A DNA stretch of 59,144 bases, taken from the NCBI RefSeq assembly GCF_001439785.1, contig NZ_JYLI01000029.1, positions 1-59,144 of the forward strand, read 5' to 3'. The notes under the pieces are model-generated. The model worked only from the letters and a program-made list of their open reading frames with translations, did no database searches and was not told where the DNA came from. Source of the stretch: Pseudomonas poae (GTDB lineage: Bacteria; Pseudomonadota; Gammaproteobacteria; Pseudomonadales; Pseudomonadaceae). The position numbers and the translations under genes are program-made. How positions within the stretch are numbered: position 1 is the stretch's first letter; each line of letters opens with the position of its first letter. Below are positions 36,582 through 47,300 of this stretch, piece after piece.

Positions 36582-38300
36582 ATGTCCCTATCGCTACGGA
36601 TTCGGTTGTTGCTGTGCACCCTCCTGCTCACTTGTGTGAGCCAGAACAGCGCGTTCGCCGCCCCCACGCCAGGGGATCAGGACCTGATCCGCGACCGGCA
36701 GAACCGCCTGCTCGAAGAACAGCAGCGGCGCCTGCAGGAACTCAAGGACCTGCCCGGTAAAGAAGCCAAGCCTGATACCCCGGCCGCGCCGGCCGACAGC
36801 CGTTGCTTCCAGATTTCGGACATCGAACTCAAAGGCGCCGACAGCCTGCCCGCCGGCGACCGCGCCATGCTGCTCAAGCCCTACCTGGGCCAATGCCTGG
36901 GCGTGTCGCAGCTTAATGAACTGCTCAAGGTCATCACCGACTACTACATCGCCAAAGGCCGCGTCACAAGCCGCGCCTACCTGCCGCAACAGGACCTCTC
37001 CAGCGGCCACCTGCAGGTGCTGGTGGTCGAAGGCAAACTCGAAGCGCTCAAAAGTGCCGAAGGCAGCACGGTGACCGACCGCGAACTGGCCATGGCCTTT
37101 CCCGGCAAACTCGGCGAGCCGCTGAACCTGCGCGAAGTCGAGCAACTGGTGGACCAGCTCAACCGCCTGCCGTCCAAACAAGCGCAAATGGAACTGACCC
37201 CCGGCCAGCAGATCGGCGGCAGCGACGTGGTGGTCAAGAACACCCCGCAAAAGCCCTGGCGCGCCAGCCTGTCGCGTAACAACGACGGCCAGAAGAGCAC
37301 CGGCGAGCAGCAATGGGGCGCAGGCCTGGAGTGGGACAGCCCGCTGGGCCTGGCCGATCAGTTGATTCTGCGCGGCGGCCACGACGCGGTCAGCGACCAC
37401 CAGAAAACCTCGAAGAATACCATGCTCTACTACAACGTTCCGTGGGGCTGGTGGAACTTCAGCTACACCTACAGCGAGAGCGACTACCGCACCTTCGGCG
37501 TGACCAACAACTTCAAGTTTAAGCAGGACGGCGACAACCAGAACCACCAACTGCGCGCCGAACGAGTGATCCACCGCGATGACGTGAGCAAGACCTCGGT
37601 CAACGTCGGCCTGGCGCACCTGCGCACCAACAACTACATCCTCGACGTGCGCACCGCGCCCAGCAGCAACCGCCTCAGCGAACTGCAACTGGGCATCAAC
37701 CACGGCCGGCGCATTGGCACCGCGTTCGTCAACCTGGACCTGGGCATGCAAAACGGCATCGGCCTGTTCGACGCCCAGTCCCAGGACGAACGCGACCCGC
37801 TTGGCCGGCGCCAGCCCAATTCGCGCTACCGCAAATACACCGCCACCGTCAGCTACCTGCAACCGTTCAGCCTGTGGGGCGAGTCGTTCAGCTTCAGCAG
37901 CCTGGCCACCGGCCAACGCAGCGAAGACATCCTGTTCTCGCCGCAACGCATGAGCCTCGGCGGCTCGGCCTCGGTGCGCGGCTTCAAGGACCAACTGCTG
38001 ACCGGCGACAGCGGCGGTTACTGGCGCAACGAAGTGCGCTGGGCGCGCCCCGTGACCCTCGACTGGATGCGCCCGGCTTTTGCCGAATACGGCGCCAGCG
38101 TCGGCTACGACCAGGGCGTGATCACCAACGACCGCTACAACGGCGACGTCCACGGCCGGGTGTCCAGCAACTCCCTGGAGCTGTTCGCCCGTGGCAAAAA
38201 CGTCAGCACCAGCGTGACCTTTGCCCACTCGCTGGAAAGGCCTGGCGTAGTCACCGAGCGCGAAGCGCCGATCTACTTCCGCCTGGATTTCTTCCTGTAA
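36582..38300 (+). CDS. TpsB outer-membrane transporter (ShlB/FhaC/CdiB family)
   Basis: A 572-residue two-partner-secretion porin. A signal peptide (ending NSAFA, about residue 26) is followed by an N-terminal helix rich in charged residues (RDRQNRLLEEQQRRLQELKD), two POTRA domains with CFQISDIELKGAD at their start, and a 16-strand barrel. The conserved loop-6 motif is VRGF (465-468). It ends in RLDFFL. ATG 36582 is chosen because a signal peptide follows; an upstream in-frame start at 36483 has none. The tpsA gene follows after 32 bp, so this is its dedicated secretion partner. Confidence 0.95.
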   Translation: MSLSLRIRLLLCTLLLTCVSQNSAFAAPTPGDQDLIRDRQNRLLEEQQRRLQELKDLPGKEAKPDTPAAPADSRCFQISDIELKGADSLPAGDRAMLLKPYLGQCLGVSQLNELLKVITDYYIAKGRVTSRAYLPQQDLSSGHLQVLVVEGKLEALKSAEGSTVTDRELAMAFPGKLGEPLNLREVEQLVDQLNRLPSKQAQMELTPGQQIGGSDVVVKNTPQKPWRASLSRNNDGQKSTGEQQWGAGLEWDSPLGLADQLILRGGHDAVSDHQKTSKNTMLYYNVPWGWWNFSYTYSESDYRTFGVTNNFKFKQDGDNQNHQLRAERVIHRDDVSKTSVNVGLAHLRTNNYILDVRTAPSSNRLSELQLGINHGRRIGTAFVNLDLGMQNGIGLFDAQSQDERDPLGRRQPNSRYRKYTATVSYLQPFSLWGESFSFSSLATGQRSEDILFSPQRMSLGGSASVRGFKDQLLTGDSGGYWRNEVRWARPVTLDWMRPAFAEYGASVGYDQGVITNDRYNGDVHGRVSSNSLELFARGKNVSTSVTFAHSLERPGVVTEREAPIYFRLDFFL

Positions 38301-38332
38301 TTCAACGTTGCGCCGCAGCGAGAAACTGAAAA

Positions 38333-41300
38333 ATGGACGTTCGCCAATTTGCGTTCTTGGCCCGCCAACCTTCTGCCGCGCTGAAGCCGCGAAACGCGTT
38401 CTTCGGTTTGCCCAAGCGCGGGTTGGCGCTGATCCTCGCCAACGCGCTGTTCTGGCAGCCGCTGCTGGCCCAGGCCGAGGGCATTGTGGTCAGTGCGCCG
38501 GGCACTACCGTGGGCGCGGCGGGCAATGGCGTGCCGGTGGTGAACATCGCCACGCCGAACGGCGCGGGCCTGTCCCATAACCAGTTCAACGACTATAACG
38601 TCGGCCCTAACGGAGTGATCCTCAACAACGCCAACGGCGCGCTGCAAAACACCCAACTGGGCGGGATCATCGTCGGCAACCCCAACCTCAAGGGCGGCGC
38701 GGCCAGCGTCATCCTCAACGAAGTCAATGGCGGCAGCGCCAGTCAGTTGCGCGGCTATACCGAAGTGGCGGGGCAGTCGGCCAAAGTTATCGTCGCCAAC
38801 CCCTACGGGATTACCTGCGCCGGTTGCGGCTTCATCAACACCCCCAACGTCACCCTGACCACCGGCAAGCCCGTCATCGACCCGACCGGTCAGCTGAAAA
38901 GCTACCAGGTCGATGGCGGCGCCGTGACTATTGACGGCGAAGGCTTGAACGCCAGCAACATCGACCGCTTCGACATCATCACCCGCTCGGCCAAAATCAA
39001 CGCACAAATCAACGCCCGCCAACTCAACGTGATCACCGGCCGTAACGACGTCGATGCACAAAGCCTGAACACCACGACCCGCGCCGACGATGGCAGCGCC
39101 AAACCCGAGCTGGCGATCGACTCGTCGGCCCTGGGCGGCATGTATGCCGGCGCGATCAAACTGGTAGGCACCGAAGCCGGTGTAGGCGTGAAGCTAGACG
39201 GCACCCTGGCCGCCAGCGGTGGCGATATCCAGCTCGATGCCAATGGGCGCTTGAGCCTGGCGCAGACCGCCGCCAGCGGCGCAATCAATGTCAAAGCCGC
39301 CAGCCTCGACGCCCAGGGACCGATGTATGCCGGTACCGCGCTGGAAGTGCAAACCCAGGGCGATCTCAACAGTCGCAAAAGCGTGGCCGCACGCGACCGC
39401 ATTGCCCTCTCAAGCGGCGGGACGCTGGCCAACGCAGACATCATCGAAGCCGGCGTCAACGCCGATAACACCCGCAACACCGGCGGTGACGTCAGCCTGC
39501 GCGGCCAGACCATCAACAACAATGGCGCCAGCGTGATCGGCAGCCGCAGCTTGAGCGTCGATACCCAAGCCTTGAACAACCAGGGCGGCACCCTCAGCGC
39601 CCGGCAAAGCACCCGCGTCACGGCGGCTGCCCTCGATAACCGCAACAACGGACGAATCCTCGGCAACACCGCACTGGCGATCAGCGCTGACGCGCTGCAG
39701 AACGGCCAGGGCGGATTGATCGCCAGTAACGGGCTACTGACTGCCACCGTGGGCACTGTGCAAAATACCGGCGGCGAAATCTCCAGCCTGAACACTGCGA
39801 CCCTGACGGTGACCACCCTGAACAACGTCGCAGGCCTGGTCAGCAGCGAAGGGCTGCTCACGGTGACCACGGGCACCCTGGTCAATCGTGGTGGTGCGCT
39901 CTCCAGCGCCGGCCCGCTGAGCATCGTCGCCCGTGACGCGGTGGACAACCAGGGCGGGCGCCTGGTCACGGATGGCGCCCTGACCTTGACCAGCGCACGC
40001 GTCGACAACAGCCAACAAGGCACCCTCAGCGCACGTGATGCGCTGCGCATCGACACTCGCGACCTGAACAACCAGCAAGGCGGCCAGGTGACCAGCGTGA
40101 GCGGCCTGACCCTTGAACTCAATCGCGGCCAATTCAACAACCAGGGCGGGCTGATCAACGGTCCGTTGTTGATGCTCAACAACCTCAAGGACGTCAATAA
40201 CCAGGGCGGCGAGATTTCCAGCAGCCAGGCGTTCACCCTCACGGCCGACAACCTCGACAACAGCGGCGGTAAGGTGCTCGGTAACACCACCCTGGCCCTG
40301 CGCATCGGCCAGGCCCTGACCAACGTCAAGGGCATGATTGCCGCCGCTGCGGTGGACGTAACTGCCGCCAGCCTGGATAACAGCGGAGGCACCCTTACCA
40401 GCCGTGGCGACACCCTGCTCAACGTGAGCGGCCCATTGACCAACCAGGCCCAGGGCCTGATCAACGCGGCCAACCTTCTGCGCATCAATACCGCGAGCCT
40501 GGATAACCAGGGCGGCTCATTGCTGGGCAGCGCGATTGCCGTGGACTTCGGCAGTGCCACCGGCGACCTGAACAACAGAGGTGGCCTGATCACCACCGCC
40601 GGCAACCTGAGCATCAATCACCTGCGCGACTTGAATAACCAGGGCGGCGAACTCTCCAGCGCGCAGACCCTGACCCTCAGTGGTCGCACGCTCGACAACA
40701 GCGCGGGCAAGCTGATCAGCAATAACCTGCTGGTGCTCAACGCCGACGCACTGATCAACCAGAACGGGCTGATGTCCGGCTGGCAAGGCCTGAGCGCTAC
40801 TGCCGCAAGCCTGGACAACCGCAACGGCGGCACCCTGTCGAGCCGCTACGGCGACCTCAATGCCACGCTCACCGGCCGCCTGCTCAACAGCGGCGCGGGT
40901 GCGCTGGTTAGCCAGAAAGCACTGACGGTCAGCGCCGCCGAGCTGGATAACAGCGACAAAGGCGTGCTTTCCAGCGCCGTCGAACAGACCCTCAACGTCT
41001 CCGGGCTGCTGAACAACGCCAACGGTGGTGCCATCGACAGTGACACGGCCTTGAACCTGACCGCGCAGAACCTGGACAACACTGCCGGCACCATCAGCGG
41101 CGGCGCTGCCACTCGCCTGGACCTGCTGGCGACCCTGACCAACACCAACGGCAAGTTGGCCAGCGCTGGCCCGCTGCTGATCAGCCGTGCCGCGCAGATC
41201 GACAACCAGGGCGGGCAGCTCGCCAGCCAAGGCCTGTTGACGCTGCTGACCGGCGGCCTGGATAACCGCAATCGCGGCACGCTGGCGGCCAACCAGCGCA

Positions 41301-44300
41301 TGAGCATCACCGCCAGCGGCCTGGTACAGAACGGCAACGACGGCTTGATCTACAGCCAGAACGCTGACCTTACGCTCAGCGCCAACCGTCTCGACAACGC
41401 CAGAGGCTCGGTGCAAAGCCAGGGCGCGCTGACCCTCGATGTGGTCGATGCGGTCGACAACCAGAGCGGCAAACTGATCGCCCAGGCCGGCAACCTCACT
41501 GCCGGCGCGGCCAGCCTCGACAACCGGGGCGGCACCCTTGCCAGCCTCCAGGCCTTGCTGCAGACCCGAGTGGTGGGTGTGCTGCGCAACGGCTATGACC
41601 TCACCAACAATCGTCAGGGCGGCGTGATGCAGGGCCAGATTCTGGACCTGCAGGCCGGTGGCGTAGACAACTACGGCGGACGCATTTCCGCCCAGGCCGG
41701 CGACGGCCTGGTGACCACCGGCAACTTCGACAACCGCAACGGCGGGCTCTATGCCAAAGGCCTGATGCGCGTGGTCGGCCATGATTTCGATAACAGCGGC
41801 GACAACGATGGCCAGATTGCCGCCCGCCAGATCGACCTTGACCTCAGCGGCGCGTTGAATAACCGCCTGGGCATCATCGAAAGCGAATCCACCCTCAAGG
41901 TCGGCGCCGCCAGCCTGGACAACCAGACCGGTCGCCTGCGCGCACTGGGCAACAGCGGTACCACTGAGTTCGCCATTGGCGGGCTGTTCGACAACCGCAA
42001 CGGCGTGCTGGAAACGGCTAACACCAACCTGACCCTAAACGCCGACCGCCTGCAGAACCTCGGCGGCAATGTGCTGCATGTGGGCACTGGCACCTTCGGC
42101 ATCGCGCCGCGCAATCTCAACGATGTGGGCGGCAGCCTGGTCACCCGTGGCGACCTGACCATCGTCCAGGACACCTGGATCAACAGCAGCGTCATCCAGG
42201 CCGGGCAACTGACGGTCAACGTCAACACGCTCGACCAGACAACAACCGGCCAATTGCTCGGCGCCCGGCGGTTTATCGGCAGCGGCGGCGACTGGTCCAC
42301 CCACGGCCTGATCGCCAGTGACGGCGACCTCGACCTTACGTTAAGCGGCGCGTTGAACAGCAGCGGGCGCATCAGCAGCCTGGGCAAATTGAACCTCACT
42401 GCCGCCCAGGCCAACTTGAGCGACACCGCCAGCATCGCCGGCGGCGGCGTGACCCGCGCAACGTTCAGCGGCACCCTGAACAACCACGGTCGCCTGACCT
42501 CGGCCACTGATCTGCTGGTCAACGCGGGCGCGCTCAACAACTACGCCACTCTCGGCAGTGGGCAAGCGCTCACGGTCACCACCGGCGCGTTGCTCAACGA
42601 CCACGGCCTGATCTTCAGCGGTGACGACATGAGCCTGCGCGTGGCGTCGTTGAACAACAGCTACGGTGACCTCTACAGCATGGGCAACCTGAGCGTCGAT
42701 CGCGACGGCAAGGGCGGGTTGGCCGACAGCATTATCAACAGATCGTCGAGCATGCAAAGTGATGGTGACCTGACCCTCACCGCTGCCACAATCAAGAATG
42801 AACGTGCGGTACTGACCGTCAACAATGCGGGTGTATATACCGCCTCTGCCACTGAAGGTAGATGCATCGAGTCCGTCAACGCCGGTGACTGCAAAGCAGG
42901 CGGCACCCCGCGCAACTACGTGTGGGAGTTGGTGACCCGCGACAAACTGGAAGTGACCGCCGCCAGTGCCGGTTCGAGTATCACCGCCGGCGGTAACATG
43001 ACCCTTGCGGGCGGCGACCTGCTCAACAGCAGCAGCTCGATCGCGGCCGGCGGTAACTTCACCGCGCGCCTGAACAACCTGGTCAACACCGGCATCGAAA
43101 CCGGCGAGACCGAGACCTATCGTCTTTTCACGTCAGAGCGCACCAAGCACGCGGGACGCTGGTTCGATGCCGCCGCCGCACTCACCAACAAATACTGGTA
43201 CAAAAGCGCCGGTTACAACCCCAATGACCTCGGCGGCCTTGAGGCCACCGTGGCCAACTTTGTCGGCATGATGGAGAGCGAGCGCACCCAGTTCGGCAAA
43301 GTCACCAAAATCGCCAGCGATGATCAGCGTTACGCCGCCGTGATTCAGGCTGGCGGCGCGGTGGACGTCAAGGCGCAAGCCGGTATCGACAACAGCGTGG
43401 TGCGCCTGGGCTACACCTACATCGGGGCGGGAGCAAAAACCACCACCGACGCGACCGGCGCCAGTGGTGCCGACGGTTACTCGACCCGCGTCACCCTCAA
43501 CGCGCAATTGCCCCCGGACCTGGCTCAGCAGCAGATCAACCCGCTGAGCTTGCCCGGTTTCACCTTGCCCAGCGGCCAGGGCGGCCTGTTCCGCCTCAGC
43601 GGCCAAAGCGCCAGCGCACCGGCCAGTACCGGCCCGCAAGGCTGGACCTTGGGCGGCGGCAGCGTAGACCGAGCCCCGGTTTCCGGGCCAGTGGTAGCCG
43701 GCACCGGCACCTCGGCCGACGGTGTAACCATCAATCGCGTGCAAGGCCTGCCCGACAGCCAGTTCGTCTCCAACCCACAGAAATACCTGATCGAAACCAA
43801 CCCGCAACTGACCAATCTCGGCCAGTTCCTCAGTTCCGATTACATGCTGTCCAAACTCGGCTACGACCCCGACCAGGCACAAAAACGTCTGGGTGACGGA
43901 CTCTATGAACAGCGCCTGATCCAGCAAGCGGTCATTGCCCGCACCGGCCAGCGCTTCATCGACGGCCAAACCAGTGACACGGCGATGTTCAAGTACCTGA
44001 TGGACAACGCCATCGGCAGCCGTCAGGCGCTCAATTTGTCGGTAGGTGTAAGCCTCACCGCCGAACAAGTCGCGGCCCTGACCCATGACATTGTGTGGAT
44101 GGAAAACGCCACCGTCGCCGGCCAGCAAGTGCTGGTGCCGGTGCTCTACCTGGCCCAGGCCAACAACCGCCTGGCGCCCAATGGCGCGTTGATCACCGGC
44201 AGCGACCTGAGCTTGGTGAGCGGCACAGACCTCACCAACGTCGGCACCCTGCGCGCCACCCAAAACCTGGCCGCCAGCGCCGGGCGCAACATGGTCAACA

Positions 44301-47300
44301 GTGGCCTCATTGCAGCGGGCAACCGTCTCGACCTGCTGGCCGGCAACAGTCTCACCAACCGTGCCGGCGGCATCATCAGCGGGCGCGACGTCAGCGCCGC
44401 TGCGGTAAATGGCGATGTACTCAACGAACGCACGGTCACCAGCCACCAGAGCAGCAGCGGCTACCGCACCGAACGCACCGACTTCGTCGACAACGCCGCG
44501 CGCATCGAAGCCGCCAACAGCCTGACCCTGCAAGCCGGTCGCGACGTCAACAGCACCGGCGGAGTGCTCAAGAGCGGTACCGACACCCGCATCCAGGCGG
44601 GGCGCGACGTGAACCTGGTCACCGCCGAGCAACGTAACGCCAATAGCGTCAGCACCTACTCACGCAGCAGCAACGTGGCCCAGTACGGCACCGTGGTAGA
44701 AGCCGGGCGGGACTTCCAGATTGTGGCGGCACGGGACATCAGCGCCATCGGCAGCCAGTTGAATGCTACGCGTGATCTGGCGTTGGTGGCCAAGGGGAAT
44801 GTGAACCTGGCTTCGGCGGCGAATGAACAGCATTCGGCGTTTAATTCCAAGAAGGTGACCAGTCAAGAGGATCATGTTCAGCAGGTGTCCAGCGTGCTCA
44901 AAGCGGGTGGTGACGCCACCCTGAGCGCTGGACAAAACCTGCAATTGGTGGCCAGCCAGGTGAACGCAGGCAATGAAGCCTATCTGGTCGCCGGCAAGGA
45001 TCTCAGCCTGAAAGCCGCTGAAAACCAGGACTACAGCTTCTACAGCAAGACCAAGAAAACCTCCCAGGGCAAGAAATTCCGCCTGGATGAAACCGACGTC
45101 GTGAACAACGTCGGCAGCCTCGTCAGCGCCGGCAAAAACAGCACCGCCGTGGCCGGTGAAAACCTGCTGCTGGCCGGCAGCGCCGTCACCGCCGAAAAAG
45201 GCGCCACGCAACTGGTGGCCGGCCAGGATGTGAACATCCTCGCCGTCAGCAACGCCGACAGCGCCCGTCACGAACGCAAGGAAAGCAAAAGCAGCTGGGG
45301 CGGCCTGAAGTCGAGCAAGGTTCAGGACAAAGTCGACGAAAAACGCACCACCGCCCTGGGCAGCATGGTCTCCGGCGAAACTGTCACCGTCGCCGCCAAG
45401 CGCGACGCCACAGTCACCGGTTCCAACCTGGTCAGCACCGGCGACCTCGCCGTACAGGCCGGGCGCGACCTGACCATTGACGCGGCGCAAAACACCTTCG
45501 CCCGCACCGACATGCACAAGGAGAAGAATCGCGACCTCACCGGCGTGCTGACCGGCAACAAGCTCGGTCTGGACGACATGACCGGCAACCAGAAGCTGTA
45601 CATCAACAGCTCGAAGCACAATGGCACGGCCAACGAAATGACCTTGACCGGCAGCACTATTGGCTCGAGTGCGGGCAATGTGTCGTTGACAGCGGGGCGT
45701 GAGTTGAAGGTGGTGGCCAGTGATCTGGTGAGCACCAAGAACATGGAGTTGAGTGGGGCTGATGTCACCGTTACTTCGGGGATGGAGACGGCCAGTCAGA
45801 CCAGTAAGGACAGTTCCAAGAGCTTGGCGGTTGGGCGGGTGATCGCGGGCTCGGTGGTGGACACCGCCACCAGCATGCGCGATGCCGTCAAAGCGGCCCG
45901 TAGTGCTGATGACCCACGCCTCAAGGCAGTCAAAATCGCCCAGGCTGCCCTCGCCGCCTACAACCTGAACGGCCAGGCTTCGGACGCCAATGCGCAAAGC
46001 TCCGGTTTCAAAAATAAAATCGGCGGCACGCCCGGCAACGGTTCGCTGATCAAAATCGGCACCGAACTGGCCAATAACCGCAGCAAGAACAGCAGCGAAT
46101 TCAACAGTGTCACCGCCAAGCAGAGCACGCTCAACGCAGGGCAAGACTTGTCGATCATTGCCACGGGCGCGGCGGTGGGTACTCAGGGTGATATCCAGAT
46201 CACCGGCAGCAGCTTGAAAGCCGCCAACACCTTGTTGTTAGCCAAAAACGATGTGTTGATGCAAAGCGCACAAAACACCACCGACCGCAAAAACGAAGGG
46301 TCGAAAAATAAAACCGCCATCGGCGCCAGCTTCAATATCGGCGAGCAAAACGGCTTCACCCTCGACCTCGGAGCGCAGGGTGCCAAGAACAATGGCAACG
46401 GTAACTCCGTCACTCAGGTCAATAGCACCCTCGATACAGGCAGCCTGTTGTTACAAAGCGGTGGCGATACCGCCCTCAGAGGCGCCCAGGTTCGTGCGGA
46501 TCGTATCAAGGCAGATATTGGCGGCAACCTCAATATCATCTCCCTCCAGGACGTCGAGTCGTCGCGCAGCAAACAGAGCAGCGCGGGCTTCGGCGCGAGT
46601 ATTTGCATCCCGCCGTTCTGCTACGGTGCCACCGTCGCGGGCTCGGCGAACCTTGCCGCCGCGAATATGAACAGCGACTACAAGGGCGTGACCGATCAGA
46701 GCGGTTTGTATGCGGGTACAGGCGGCTACGACATCAATGTCGGCAGGACCACCACCCTGCAAGGTGCGGTGATTGCCAGTGAGGCGTCAGCTGATAAGAA
46801 TCGCCTAAGCACTGACCGCCTGATTGTCAGCGATATCAAGAATGTCAGCGAAATCAAAAGCCAGTCTGCCGGTATTTCGGTGTCTTCCAGCAGTACCAGC
46901 GGTGCGTCTATGGGCGGCAGCATCCCGATAGCACTCAAAGAGAAAGACCATAGCTACACCCGTAGCGCGGTCAGCGAAGGCACGATTGTGGTTCGCAATG
47001 CCGAAGGCGCCAATGATGTGGTGGGGCTGAACCGCGACACGGCCAATGCCAATCAGAAGCTCGACCGGCCTGATGAAAAGGCCATGCAGGAACGTATCGA
47101 CCTGATCCAAAGCTCGGCGCAGTTGGCCAGTGGGGTGATCAGTGCGGTGGGCAAGGCGAAGGCGGACGAAGCGAAAGCACTGGCCGATAAAGCCAAAACC
47201 CAGACCGAAACCGGTTCGCCGGATGCCGCTGGAACGGTGCTCGCAGCGAATGCCGCTTATACGGAAGCCCAGCGCTGGCAGGTCGGTGGCGACAAACGCT